The notes beneath the pieces are model-generated. The model searched no databases and was not told where the DNA came from. It saw only the letters and a program-made list of their open reading frames with translations. DNA of 43,552 nt from Streptomyces sp. NRRL F-6492 (GTDB taxonomy: Bacteria; Actinomycetota; Actinomycetes; Streptomycetales; Streptomycetaceae). Where the stretch lies: positions 1 to 43,552 of the forward strand of contig NZ_LGEG01000243.1 of NCBI RefSeq assembly GCF_001280125.1, in the 5' to 3' direction. A program made the translations under genes and the position numbers. Positions 31,132 to 39,151 of the stretch are shown here, piece by piece (position 1 is the stretch's first letter; each line of letters starts with the position of its first letter).

Positions 31132-32735
31132 CGCGTCGGCTCCGTGCCGGAGCGGACGGCCTGCGGCAGGGCGGCCGGTTCGGGGGTCTGCGGCGGCTCG
31201 GTCGCCAGGGTGAAGGTGATGCGCGCTCCGTGGCGGTACTCGGTGTCGACGGCGATGGTGCCGCCGTGGAACTCGACGATCTTCTTGCACATGGCGAGGC
31301 CGATGCCGCTGCCGGAGTACACGTCCTTGGTGTGCAGCCGCTGGAAGATCACGAAGACCTTGTCGGCGTACTCCGGGGCGATGCCGATGCCGTTGTCGGT
31401 GACGGTGAACCGCCACAGTTCGCCCTCCCGGGCCGCCGTGACGCGGATCCTCGGCGCTTCGTCCGGGCGGCGGAACTTCACCGCGTTGCCGATCAGGTTC
31501 TGCCAGAGCATCCCCATCTGGGTGGGGTCGGCGACCAGGGCCGGCAGCGGGTCGTGCGTGATCTTCGCCCCGGACTCCTCGATGCCGACGCTCAGTGCGG
31601 ACAGGGTCCGCTCCAGGACCTCGTCGAGGTCGACGCTCTGGTGGGCGTTGTGCAGGCGTCCGACGCGGGAGAAGTCGAGCAGGTCGTTGATGAGGACCTG
31701 CATCCGGTTCGCCCCGTCGACGGCGAAGTCGATGTACTGGTCGGCCCGGCTGTCGAGCTGTCCTCCGTAGCGCCGCTGGAGGAGCTGGGTGAAGCTGGAG
31801 ACCTTGCGCAGCGGCTCCTGGAGGTCGTGCGAGGCCACGTACGCGAACTGCTCCAGTTCGGCGTTGGAGCGCTGGAGGTCCGCGGCCTGGGCGTCGAGGC
31901 GCAGGCGCGCCTCCTCGGTGAAGGCGAGTTCCCGCACCAGGCGGCGGCGCATGAAGTCGATCTCCTCGCCGAGGCGCCGCAGGTCGGCGGGGCCGGACGG
32001 GGTGATGGGGTGCTCGAAGTCGCCGCCGGCGATGGCGCGGGCATCCGCGCCGAGCCGGTCGAGGGGTTCGTTGATGCCCCGGCGCAGCCCTTCGAAGATC
32101 AGGGCCGTCAGCACGGCGATGAGGATCGCGATGGCGCCGAACACCCAGTTCCGGACGCCCATCGTGTTCATCAGCTCGTCCCTGGTGCGGAGGCGCTCCG
32201 CGCGCAGCCGTTCCTGCTGCTCGCCCAGGGCGGCGCGCACGGTGTCGAAGCTCTCCTTGCCCTCGGCCGCCCGCTGGACGGCCAGCGGCGAGGACGAGCC
32301 GGGCGGCGCGGCGGCGATCGGTCGCGCGATCCGCTCCTGCCAGGCGGTCACGGCCACGCGCACGGTTTCGAAGTCGGCCAGGGCGGCCCGGTCGCCGGCG
32401 AGGAGCCCGGAGAGCTGGGCGGTCCGCGACTCCTGTTCGGCGACCCCCTCCCGGTAGGGGGCGAGGAAGTCCGGGTTGCCGGTCAGCCCGTAGCCGCGGA
32501 TCCCGGTCTCCTGGTTGAGGACGGCCGATTCCAGCCGGATGGCCGTGGTGAGCGCGGGGGACCGCACGTCCACGAGTTCCTTGCTGAGCGACTCGGTGCG
32601 CGAGAGGATCCAGCCGCCCGTCACTCCGAGCAGGGTCAGGACGACCAGGGATATGGCCGCGCCCACGCGAAGCCACCGCCGGGTCGTCCATGCGGACAGT
32701 CCCCGCTCACGCGATCGCTTCCCATCGCCGGTCAT
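31128..32735 (-). CDS. CHASE3-HAMP sensor histidine kinase
   Basis: A 535-aa membrane kinase from ATG 32735. Transmembrane helices at about 23-45 and 197-217 bracket a periplasmic four-helix CHASE3 domain (LVDVRSPALTTAIRLESAVL, NQETGIRGYGLTGNPDFLAP), then a HAMP linker (217-270), a coiled coil and a HisKA domain (YVASHDLQEPLRKVSSF, phospho-His303). The HATPase domain follows (NLIGNAVKFRRPD N-box, DNGIGIAPEYADKVF, then GSGIGLAMCKKIVEFHGG). The type resembles phytochrome-like bacterial kinases with an FQRLH motif. The stop overlaps the receiver-phosphatase gene, so a kinase-to-phosphatase relay is likely. It is divergent from the HTH/response-regulator gene across a 106-bp region with a dyad. 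The signal is unknown. Confidence 0.93.
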   Translation of the reverse strand: MTGDGKRSRERGLSAWTTRRWLRVGAAISLVVLTLLGVTGGWILSRTESLSKELVDVRSPALTTAIRLESAVLNQETGIRGYGLTGNPDFLAPYREGVAEQESRTAQLSGLLAGDRAALADFETVRVAVTAWQERIARPIAAAPPGSSSPLAVQRAAEGKESFDTVRAALGEQQERLRAERLRTRDELMNTMGVRNWVFGAIAILIAVLTALIFEGLRRGINEPLDRLGADARAIAGGDFEHPITPSGPADLRRLGEEIDFMRRRLVRELAFTEEARLRLDAQAADLQRSNAELEQFAYVASHDLQEPLRKVSSFTQLLQRRYGGQLDSRADQYIDFAVDGANRMQVLINDLLDFSRVGRLHNAHQSVDLDEVLERTLSALSVGIEESGAKITHDPLPALVADPTQMGMLWQNLIGNAVKFRRPDEAPRIRVTAAREGELWRFTVTDNGIGIAPEYADKVFVIFQRLHTKDVYSGSGIGLAMCKKIVEFHGGTIAVDTEYRHGARITFTLATEPPQTPEPAALPQAVRSGTEPTR

Positions 32736-32790
32736 GGTGCGGACTCCTCTGCTGCGACAGCCGCGAAGGTGCGGCGCGATCACTGTAATG

Positions 32791-32834
32791 GGCGACAACG
32801 GTTGTTGTCGCCGGGCTGCCCGGGGACCTAGAGT
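32791..32834 (+). promoter_or_regulatory. Divergent promoter with perfect 9-bp dyad; leaderless start
   Basis: GGCGACAAC (32791-32799) and its complement GTTGTCGCC (32804-32812) flank GGTT. The right arm overlaps a -35-like TTGTCG (32805-32810). After 18 bp, TAGAGT (32829-32834) is a good -10. The GTG at 32842 lies 7 bp beyond it, the spacing of Streptomyces leaderless messages. The dyad may be an operator for both genes. Confidence 0.55.
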
Positions 32835-32841
32835 GCCGGGT

Positions 32842-33612
32842 GTGCCAGGCAAGAACTTCGTGTTGCGGACCACTCCGCAGGAAACGGCCGCCGCCGCGGA
32901 GACGGCGGTCGGCGAGCTCGCGCAGCGCCTCGTCCAGCGTCTCCTGAACGATCACTCGCGCCCGGCACCGGACGACCGCGCGCAGGCCCTGGCCCTGCTC
33001 CACGTCCTGGACCACGTCCAGAAGGCCGCCGAACGGCTCCAGCAGGAGGCGGTCACGGCCGCCGCCCGCGCGGGAGCCGGCTATCCGCAGATCGGCGCGG
33101 CCTGCGGCATGACCCGCCAGGGCGCCCGCCGCCGCTGGCCGGGGCTCTTCGACCACTCACACGACAAACCCACGGAGCAACCGATCATGACCACCCCCGC
33201 CCGCCCCTTCGACGTCCTGCTCGTCGAAGACGACGTCGCCGACGCCATGCTCATCGAGGAGGCACTCTCCGAGCGCGGGGCCCGCAATCTGGTCCAGGTC
33301 ACCGACGGGGTCGCCGCCCTCGAACACCTGCGCGACCCGAACACCGCACGGCCCGACCTCATCGTCCTCGACCTGAACATGCCCCGGATGAACGGCCGGG
33401 AGCTGCTGAAGGTCCTCAAGTCCGACGAGAGCCTCCAGACCATTCCCGTGGTCGTCCTGACCACGTCGACGGCGCCCGACGACGTGACCGGGGCGTACAG
33501 CAGCCACGCCAACGCCTATGTGACCAAGCCGGTCAACCTGGAGGAGTTCGAGCAGGCCGTCCAGAGCATCGACGCCTTCTACCTCGACACCGCCGCCCGG
33601 CCGCGCCCCTGA
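32842..33612 (+). CDS. HTH domain fused in frame to a single-domain response regulator (Rcp1-type)
   Basis: The frame is open from GTG 32842 to the TGA at 33612, 256 aa. Residues 1-115 are a soluble helical unit (PQETAAAAETAVGELAQRLV, ALALLHVLDHVQKAAERLQQ) ending in a helix-turn-helix, GAGYPQIGAACGMTRQGARR. Residues 116-256 are a receiver: FDVLLVEDDVADAMLIEEAL (acidic pocket), LIVLDLNMPRMNG (phospho-Asp), VVVLTTS and AYVTKPVNLEEF. The style matches Rcp1-like receivers that partner phytochrome-type kinases, such as the one divergent to it. No stop separates the parts, yet ATG 33187 (GGAG 11 bp upstream) could start the receiver alone (141 aa). So both a fusion and a separate receiver are possible. 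The promoter suggests a leaderless GTG start at 32842. Confidence 0.8.
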   Translation: MPGKNFVLRTTPQETAAAAETAVGELAQRLVQRLLNDHSRPAPDDRAQALALLHVLDHVQKAAERLQQEAVTAAARAGAGYPQIGAACGMTRQGARRRWPGLFDHSHDKPTEQPIMTTPARPFDVLLVEDDVADAMLIEEALSERGARNLVQVTDGVAALEHLRDPNTARPDLIVLDLNMPRMNGRELLKVLKSDESLQTIPVVVLTTSTAPDDVTGAYSSHANAYVTKPVNLEEFEQAVQSIDAFYLDTAARPRP

Positions 33613-33622
33613 CGGCGCCGGG

Positions 33623-33650
33623 CCGCGCTCCCCGCGTCCGGGAGGAGCGG
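33623..33650. terminator. Imperfect hairpin between convergent genes
   Basis: CCGC/GCGG and CTCCC/GGGAG pair around a small internal loop between the response-regulator stop (33612) and the HATPase stop (33653). Confidence 0.35.
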
Positions 33651-33652
33651 GT

Positions 33653-34096
33653 TCAGGCCAGGTCGATGCGGGCCGTGATGCGCTTGCCGACCGGCTCCCG
33701 CCGGACGCGGAGGTCCTGGGCGACGGCCTTGACGATCTCCAGGCCGTGCTGACCGATCCGGTCCGGATCGGCGGCGTGGGCCTCCGGCACCGTGGGCTCG
33801 CTGTCCCACACCACCACGTCCACGGTCCCGGCGACGATGCGCAGTTGCAGCAGGACCGGGCCCGGGGCGTGCCTGCGGGCGTTCGTGACCAGTTCGCTGA
33901 CGACCAGCCGCGTCAGCTCCGTCGCGCGCGCGGAGACGGGCACGCCCCAGACGGTGCGGGCCTTCTCCAGGAAGGCGGTGGCGTGGTCGCGGGCCTCGGC
34001 CGTGAGTCCCTCCCCCTCGTCCCACGCGTAGCCGACCTGCATGAGGCCGCCCTCGGGCACGGCACAGTCGTCGCCGTCGCCGGCCTTCGTCGTCAT
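33653..34096 (-). CDS. Anti-sigma-type ATP-binding protein (RsbW-like HATPase)
   Basis: A 147-aa stand-alone HATPase_c domain of the RsbW/SpoIIAB type. The N-box is LTRLVVSELVTNARRHAPGP, VDVVVWDSEPTVPE is the G1-box region (the usual D-x-G-x-G is not conserved), and GQHGLEIVKAVAQDLRVRRE contains the HGL-E-I segment near the ATP lid. Streptomyces encodes many such small proteins, some regulating sigma factors and others of unknown role. It is convergent with the response regulator and close to the receiver-SpoIIE phosphatase, so the neighbourhood holds several pieces of a partner-switching cascade without an STAS protein. Kinase activity is not assured with the altered G1 box. Confidence 0.87.
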   Translation of the reverse strand: MTTKAGDGDDCAVPEGGLMQVGYAWDEGEGLTAEARDHATAFLEKARTVWGVPVSARATELTRLVVSELVTNARRHAPGPVLLQLRIVAGTVDVVVWDSEPTVPEAHAADPDRIGQHGLEIVKAVAQDLRVRREPVGKRITARIDLA

Positions 34097-34190
34097 CGTT
34101 TCCCCCCGTGTTCACGCGCGCGTCCACCCGCCATGACGTCGTGTCCACCCTAGGTGTTCCCGGATGCGGCCGAGAGGGCCGATCCGGGGG

Positions 34191-36167
34191 TCAGTCGCCC
34201 GGCGCGATGAGGACGACCTGATCCCGCGCGTGCCAGTACCGTACGCGGGTCTTGGGCGGGTTGAGACGCGTTCCGTGGCCGGGCGCGGTCGCGGAGCGGT
34301 AGCCGATGGCGCATTCGCCGCGGCGGGCGGCCGACGCGGCGACGGCGGCGAAGGAGGTCGTCCGGCCGGTGGTGACGTAGTGGGCGGCCGGGCGGAGGTG
34401 GAGGGTGTTGCCGGCCGGGGAGAGGAGTTCCTCGAACACGGCGGTCAGGTGGGGGTTCTGGGAGATCTGGGTCATGAGGAGGCCGACGAGCCTGCCGCTG
34501 ACGACGAAGTCGGCTCCGGAGGCCCGGGGCGCGATCAGCCGGTTGCGGTCGTCGGCCATCTCGGTGACGACGGGCACGTGGTGGCCGCTCTCCTCCTCCC
34601 TGGCCCGCAGGTGGAGGAGGGTGACGAGCGTCCGGTCGTCCGGGTCGCCGCGGCCGGGGCGGGGGTCGGGGCCGAGCACGATCACCACGTCGTAGCCGGT
34701 GAGGTCGAGGGCGTCCGTCGTCGACCGCAGCGCGGGGTCGCCGGGGTGGTGGTGGACCGGCATGCGGGGGGCGAGGGCCGCGGCGACGGACCGGACGGCG
34801 GCGGCCGTCGCACCACGCGGACCGGCCACGACGTCGAGGGTCGAGCCGGGCGGTGTACGGCGTGACAGCTGGTCGGCGATCCGGGGCGCCCTGCGGTTCC
34901 AGCCGAGGAGGAGGATCCGTTCGGCCGGGGCGGGGGCCGGGTGCGGCGCGGGGGTGAGGGCCCTCGGGTCGTGGGGCACGGAGAGGTCGGCCAGCCGGGT
35001 GGAGTACGCGTCCCGGGCGATCACGAGGAGGCCGTCGCCGTCCCGGAACCGGGCGGGGAGGGGCGGGTTGAGCGCCACGGTCCCGTCGTCGTGGGCGATG
35101 CCGACGGCGATGGACTCCGGGCAGGCCCCGGCGGCCTCCTCGAAGGTCAGGCCGGGCAGGCGGGGGTCGCGCAGGGTGTGGAACTCGTGTCCGGCGAAGT
35201 CGAGGAGTTCCTGGTGGACGAGGGAGAGTCCCGGCTGCCGGGCGCAGTCGACGACGAGCCGGGCCGAGATGTCGTCCACGTCCAGGACGGTGGTCCGGGG
35301 GCCGCCGGCCAGCCGGGCGGCGGCGAGGTGGCGGTCGTCGCGGACGGCGGCGACGACGCGGACCCGCCGGTCCTCCCCCAGGGAGGCGGAGAGGGAGAGC
35401 AGGGTCTTGACGGTCTCGGCGTCGTCCCGGGGGTCGTCGCGCGGCAGGACGAGGACGCAGTCCGCGGTGGCCGGGCTCACCCGGGCGAGGGCGACGGGGT
35501 CGGCGGGACGGCCGGTGCGGCACAGGACGCGGGTGCGGCCCGTGGCGCGGGCGGTGGTGTGGAGGTCCTCCTCCATGGCGGCCTTGTCCCGGTCGGCGAG
35601 GACCGCGATCACGCGGCGGTACCGGTCGGTGTGGGCGGCGGCCAGTTCGGAGACGACGGTCGGGATCTGTTCGGACCAGCCGAGGACGACGGTGTGGCCG
35701 CGCTCCAGGATCACGGCCCGGCCCCGGTCGAGGGCCATCAGCCGGTCGGTGAGGCCGGTGGTGATCAGGCTGACCAGGGTGGAGACGTACAGGAGGGCGA
35801 TGAGGGCGAGGAGCACGGACAGGACGACGCGCAGGGGCGGTCCGACCTCGCCGCCCAGGCGCATGGTCTGTCCGGTGCTGCGCCAGACCGCCGCGATCCT
35901 CGACCCGAGGGTGGCGGGGGCGCGTTGGTCGGTCCACACGAGGAGGGCGCTGACGGGGACGACGAGCGCCAGGCAGCCGAGGGCGAGCCAGCCGCAGAGC
36001 GCCGGTATGCCGCGGGCGAGGGTGGTGTCGAACCAGTAGCGGAGGCGCGCCTCCGCGGAGGGGGCCGGGTACGGCGGCCGGGGCCGGGTGTTCGCGGCCC
36101 GGCCCGTTCCGGGTGCCCGTGGGGCGTTCCGTTGTCCGGGAACGACCTTGTTGCCTTCTCTGCGCAC
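34191..36167 (-). CDS. CASTOR/POLLUX-like ion channel with RCK domains
   Basis: A 658-aa membrane protein. After a Pro/Arg-rich N-terminus, helix 1 (about 53-78, IPALCGWLALGCLALVVPVS) and helix 2 (about 108-139, VVLSVLLALIALLYVSTLVS) flank a short re-entrant-like segment (RIAAVWRSTGQTMRLGG). Two cytosolic nucleotide-binding RCK modules follow, beginning GHTVVLGWSEQIPTVVSEL and AERILLLGWNRRAPRIADQL. The order of two helices, a pore loop and paired RCK domains matches bacterial relatives of the plant CASTOR/POLLUX channels. Those are thought to gate K+ or Ca2+ flow, but the selectivity here cannot be read because no TVGYG filter is present. It lies after the NPP1 gene behind a strong hairpin, hence probably a separate unit. 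Confidence 0.88.
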   Translation of the reverse strand: MRREGNKVVPGQRNAPRAPGTGRAANTRPRPPYPAPSAEARLRYWFDTTLARGIPALCGWLALGCLALVVPVSALLVWTDQRAPATLGSRIAAVWRSTGQTMRLGGEVGPPLRVVLSVLLALIALLYVSTLVSLITTGLTDRLMALDRGRAVILERGHTVVLGWSEQIPTVVSELAAAHTDRYRRVIAVLADRDKAAMEEDLHTTARATGRTRVLCRTGRPADPVALARVSPATADCVLVLPRDDPRDDAETVKTLLSLSASLGEDRRVRVVAAVRDDRHLAAARLAGGPRTTVLDVDDISARLVVDCARQPGLSLVHQELLDFAGHEFHTLRDPRLPGLTFEEAAGACPESIAVGIAHDDGTVALNPPLPARFRDGDGLLVIARDAYSTRLADLSVPHDPRALTPAPHPAPAPAERILLLGWNRRAPRIADQLSRRTPPGSTLDVVAGPRGATAAAVRSVAAALAPRMPVHHHPGDPALRSTTDALDLTGYDVVIVLGPDPRPGRGDPDDRTLVTLLHLRAREEESGHHVPVVTEMADDRNRLIAPRASGADFVVSGRLVGLLMTQISQNPHLTAVFEELLSPAGNTLHLRPAAHYVTTGRTTSFAAVAASAARRGECAIGYRSATAPGHGTRLNPPKTRVRYWHARDQVVLIAPGD

Positions 36168-36177
36168 GTCGGCAGCG

Positions 36178-36207
36178 TGGCGCCCCGCCGCGTCCGGCGG
36201 GGCGCCA
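36178..36207 (-). terminator. Strong hairpin terminator after the NPP1 gene
   Basis: A perfect 12-bp stem (36178-36189 with 36196-36207) around a 6-nt loop, 45 bp beyond the NPP1 stop codon and 10 bp before the channel gene. Confidence 0.65.
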
Positions 36208-36251
36208 TCGCCGGGGATTCATCCCTTCGTGAGCGACCGGAGGGGGTCGGG

Positions 36252-37019
36252 TCAGCCGTTCGGGTCGAAGGTGATCCCGGCGGGTTTGGCCTTGGCGAGG
36301 TGGGCGGCGAAGCTGCCGTCCTTGAGGCCGAAGTGCGCGCTGCCGAAGTCGGCCGCGACGAGCTTCTCGCGGATGCCGGCGGGGTAGCCGTTCCAGCCGA
36401 CCAGGGTCGGGAACTGCCAGGTGCGCCGGTGGTTCTCGGGCGGTTCGTCGTCGGTGCCGGCGGGGCGGAAGCAGTGGGTGCCGATGCCGTCCTTGTGGTA
36501 GACGACCTTGGGGTGGTCGCCGTCCCAGCGGATCCGGTCGCGGGCGTAGGTGTCGAAGTCGCCGTGGGCGGAGGTGGAGACGTACTCCGCCCGGCCGTCG
36601 CGCACCCACACCACGACGTGCTCCCAGTCGTGGCGGTGTCCGCCGAGGCCGCTGCCGGCCACCGCCTGGTCCTTCTCGAAGTAGAGGGCGTAGAGGATCG
36701 CGCACCAGCCGTTGTTGCACTTCGCGCGGGAGTACCCGTTGGTGCCGGCGAGGTCGGAGGCGTCGCGGCACTGGCCGTTGAGGGCGCCGGACGGCTTGAG
36801 GCCGCCGTTGAGCGTGCCGTCGGGGCCGATCGCGGCGGTGGAGTAGCAGCCGTCCGTGTCGTAGTCGAAGGCGGGCTGGAAGGCCTGTTCCAGTGCGTCG
36901 GCGTTGCCGGGCAGGGCGGGGGGCGGTGCGGCGAGCGCGCTGCTCGGGAGGGCGATGACCAGCGCGAGGGCGCCGGCGAGGGCGAGGGCGCCCCGGGCGG
37001 CGTACGCGGGTGTCTTCAA
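36252..37019 (-). CDS. Secreted NPP1 (necrosis-inducing, Nep1-like) family protein
   Basis: A 255-aa exported protein. TTG 37019 is chosen because AGGGGA lies 5 bp upstream and the product starts with a signal peptide (about 1-31, hydrophobic core VIALPSSALAA). An ATG at 37103 would add 28 unlike residues. The heptapeptide GHRHDWE (127-133) is the hallmark of NPP1/NLP proteins and lies in GLGGHRHDWEHVVVWVR. Four cysteines before it (58, 84, 101, 106) and one after (HCFRP) suggest two disulfides. NLPs bind sphingolipid headgroups and lyse plant cells, though many bacterial members are not toxic. The family here is complete through ITFDPNG. It is divergent from a glycosyltransferase gene. Confidence 0.88.
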   Translation of the reverse strand: MKTPAYAARGALALAGALALVIALPSSALAAPPPALPGNADALEQAFQPAFDYDTDGCYSTAAIGPDGTLNGGLKPSGALNGQCRDASDLAGTNGYSRAKCNNGWCAILYALYFEKDQAVAGSGLGGHRHDWEHVVVWVRDGRAEYVSTSAHGDFDTYARDRIRWDGDHPKVVYHKDGIGTHCFRPAGTDDEPPENHRRTWQFPTLVGWNGYPAGIREKLVAADFGSAHFGLKDGSFAAHLAKAKPAGITFDPNG

Positions 37020-37206
37020 CTGCGTCCCCTTGGGTCGGACGGCGTCGGGCGGTGGCGTGCGGGGGCCGTACGGCGTCGCGGGGCGCCGCACGGCACGCGT
37101 CATCGTGACATGACCGCGTCAATATGGGGAGACGTCCACCGCTCCGGACGGTGAACGCCGCCCGTCGGGCACCGGACCGGCGCGCCCGCCTTTTCGTCAA
37201 AACATC

Positions 37207-37235
37207 TAGACGATACGTATCGTCTCGTCTAAGGT
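37207..37235 (+). promoter_or_regulatory. 18-bp perfect palindrome over a leaderless promoter
   Basis: AGACGATACGTATCGTCT (37208-37225) is a perfect palindrome. It covers a -35-like TAGACG (37207-37212) and most of the spacer. After 17 bp, TAAGGT (37230-37235) is the -10, and ATG 37243 follows 7 bp later. This suggests repression of a leaderless transcript by a dimeric regulator of TetR or MarR type. Confidence 0.6.
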
Positions 37236-37242
37236 GATCGTC

Positions 37243-38439
37243 ATGACCACCGCTTCTCCCGCCCACATCGCCATGTTCTCCATCGCCGCCCACGGCCACG
37301 TGAACCCCAGTCTGGAGGTCATCCGCGAGCTCGTCGCCCGGGGCCACCGCGTCAGCTACGCCGTCCCCGCCTCCTTCGCCGCCAAGGTCGCCGAGACCGG
37401 GGCCACCCCCGTCGTCTACACCTCGACGCTGCCGACCGACGCGGACCCGGAGGCCTGGGGCACCGAACTCATCGACAACATCGAGCCGTTCCTGGCCGAC
37501 GCCGTGCAGGCGCTCCCCCAGCTCGCCGAGGCCTTCGACGGGGACCGGCCGGACCTGGTGCTCCACGACATCACCTCGTACCCGGCCCCCGTCCTCGCCC
37601 ACACGTGGGGCGTCCCCGCCGTCTCCCTCTGGCCGAACCTCGTGCCGTGGGAGGGGTACGAGGAGGAGGTCGCCGCGCCGATGTACGCCGAACTCAAGGC
37701 CTCGCCGCGCGGCAAGGCGTACTACGCCCGGTTCGAGGAGTGGCTCGCCGGACACGGCGTCGACACCCACCCCGACCGGTTCGTCGCCCGGCCGCGCCGC
37801 GCGGTCGTCCTCATCCCGCGCGTCCTCCAGCCGCAGGCCGACCGGGTCGACGAGTCCGTCTACACCTTCGTCGGCGCCTGCCAGGGCGAGCGCGCCGACC
37901 AGGGCGAGTGGCGGCGGCCGGCCGGCGCGGAGAAGGTGCTCCTGGTCTCCCTGGGCTCCGCCTTCACCAAGCAGCCCGGCTTCTACCGGGCCTGCGTCGA
38001 GGCCTTCGGCGACCTGCCGGGCTGGCACGTCGTCCTGCAGATCGGCAAGTTCGTCGACCCGTCCGAACTCGGCGCCCTGCCGGACAACGTCGAAGTGCAC
38101 TCCTGGGTGCCCCAGTTGTCGATCCTGCGGCAGGCCGACGCCTTCGTCACCCACGCGGGCGCGGGCGGCAGCCAGGAGGGCCTGGCCACCGCCACCCCCA
38201 TGGTGGCCGTGCCGCTGGCCACCGACCAGTTCGGGAACGCCGACATGCTCCGGTCCCTGGGCGTGGCGCGCCACCTGCCGCTGGCGGAGGTGACCCCCGA
38301 GCGGCTGCGGGAGGCCGTCCTCGCGCTCGCCGGCGATCCCGAGGTGGCCCGCCGCGCGCGCGAGATCCAGGAGTCGATGGCCCGCGAGGGCGGCACCCGG
38401 CACGCCGCCGACCTGATCGAGGCGGAGCTGCCGGGCTGA
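37243..38439 (+). CDS. Macrolide-type UDP-glycosyltransferase (OleD/MgtA-like)
   Basis: A 398-aa GT-B glycosyltransferase, almost residue for residue the pattern of OleD and Mgt from other streptomycetes, as I remember them. The N-terminal domain has catalytic His19 (AAHGHVNPS) and Asp109 ([11 protein letters not shown]). The C-terminal UDP-sugar site is [20 protein letters not shown], then [15 protein letters not shown], then DQFGN (the Asp-Gln pair contacts the sugar). OleD and Mgt inactivate macrolides by adding glucose to the desosamine 2'-hydroxyl, and OleD accepts many phenols, so self-resistance or detoxification is the expected role. ATG 37243 is selected over GTG 37234 because of the promoter position and palindrome. 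No macrolide gene cluster lies in the window. Confidence 0.93.
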   Translation: MTTASPAHIAMFSIAAHGHVNPSLEVIRELVARGHRVSYAVPASFAAKVAETGATPVVYTSTLPTDADPEAWGTELIDNIEPFLADAVQALPQLAEAFDGDRPDLVLHDITSYPAPVLAHTWGVPAVSLWPNLVPWEGYEEEVAAPMYAELKASPRGKAYYARFEEWLAGHGVDTHPDRFVARPRRAVVLIPRVLQPQADRVDESVYTFVGACQGERADQGEWRRPAGAEKVLLVSLGSAFTKQPGFYRACVEAFGDLPGWHVVLQIGKFVDPSELGALPDNVEVHSWVPQLSILRQADAFVTHAGAGGSQEGLATATPMVAVPLATDQFGNADMLRSLGVARHLPLAEVTPERLREAVLALAGDPEVARRAREIQESMAREGGTRHAADLIEAELPG

Positions 38440-38523
38440 CCTCCCGGCCCTCCCGGCGCGCCGATTGTGAACGCCTCGCCAACAGGCGGCCGGAGCCGTT
38501 GCCCCTCCTCCCCGGCACCGATA

Positions 38524-38555
38524 GGAATCAAGGCACATACGTGATTCCGCACATA
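38524..38555. promoter_or_regulatory. Putative PadR operator upstream of the PadR-sulfatase operon
   Basis: GGAATCA (38524-38530) and TGATTCC (38542-38548) form a dyad with 11-bp spacing, and GCACATA is directly repeated (38533-38539 and 38549-38555). The sites lie 18-49 bp before the PadR start codon, close to GGAGGAGG, consistent with autoregulation. Confidence 0.5.
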
Positions 38556-38572
38556 GTCGGCGAGGAGGAGGC

Positions 38573-39151
38573 ATGGCCCTGGAGTACGGGCTGCTCGCCC
38601 TGCTGTCGTTCCGTCCCCTCTCCGGGTACGACCTGCTCAAGTGGGTCGAGACGGAGGGGCGGTTCATCCGCTCGCGGATCCACCACAGCCAGATCTACCG
38701 GCTCCTCGGCCGGATGGTCGCCGACGGCCTGGTGGACTACCGGGTCGACCCCCGCGAGGGACGGCCGGACGCCAAGGTGTACCGGCTGACGGAGGTGGGC
38801 CGCGAGGCCCTCCTCACCTGGGTGCGCTCCCCGTACGAGCCGACCGGCCGCTTCCAGGACCCGGACTTCCTCACCCGGTTCGCCTTCGCCGCCTCCCTGG
38901 AGCGGGAGGCGGCCCTGCGGCTGATCGACACCGAACTCGCCCACCGGCGCGAGCAGATCGCCCGCAGCCGCGACCGGGACCGGACCCTCGTCTTCGAGGA
39001 CCCGCTGCCCGAGGTGGACCAGGAGCTGACCCGGCGGGTCTTCGAGGAGATGCACCGGTACGGAGCCGCCTCGGTGGACCGCTGGGTGGAGTGGCTGGAA
39101 CGGACGCGCACCCTCCTCGCGGACCCGACAGAAGGGAAGTCCGTCCGATGA
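38573..39151 (+). CDS. PadR family transcriptional regulator
   Basis: A 192-aa winged-helix regulator from ATG 38573, with GAGGAGGAG upstream. The PadR N-terminal fold is clear: ALEYGLLALLSFRPLSGYDL, HHSQIYRLLGRMVADGLVDY (recognition helix region) and KVYRLTEVGREALLTWV (wing). A C-terminal dimerisation domain (about 100-180) is rich in charged helices (DTELAHRREQIARSRDRDRT, VDQELTRRVFEEMHRYGAAS), the long type (subfamily 1, as in the Vinculin-like C-terminal family PF10400). PadR proteins repress until they bind phenolic or other ligands. The stop overlaps the sulfatase start (ATGA), so regulator and enzyme are co-translated. Confidence 0.93.
   Translation: MALEYGLLALLSFRPLSGYDLLKWVETEGRFIRSRIHHSQIYRLLGRMVADGLVDYRVDPREGRPDAKVYRLTEVGREALLTWVRSPYEPTGRFQDPDFLTRFAFAASLEREAALRLIDTELAHRREQIARSRDRDRTLVFEDPLPEVDQELTRRVFEEMHRYGAASVDRWVEWLERTRTLLADPTEGKSVR

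Noticed and set aside
34150..38667. 4.5-kb open frame on the minus strand across several genes
   Set aside because: The product is Arg/Pro/Gly-rich without domains, while the real genes in other frames have clear motifs.
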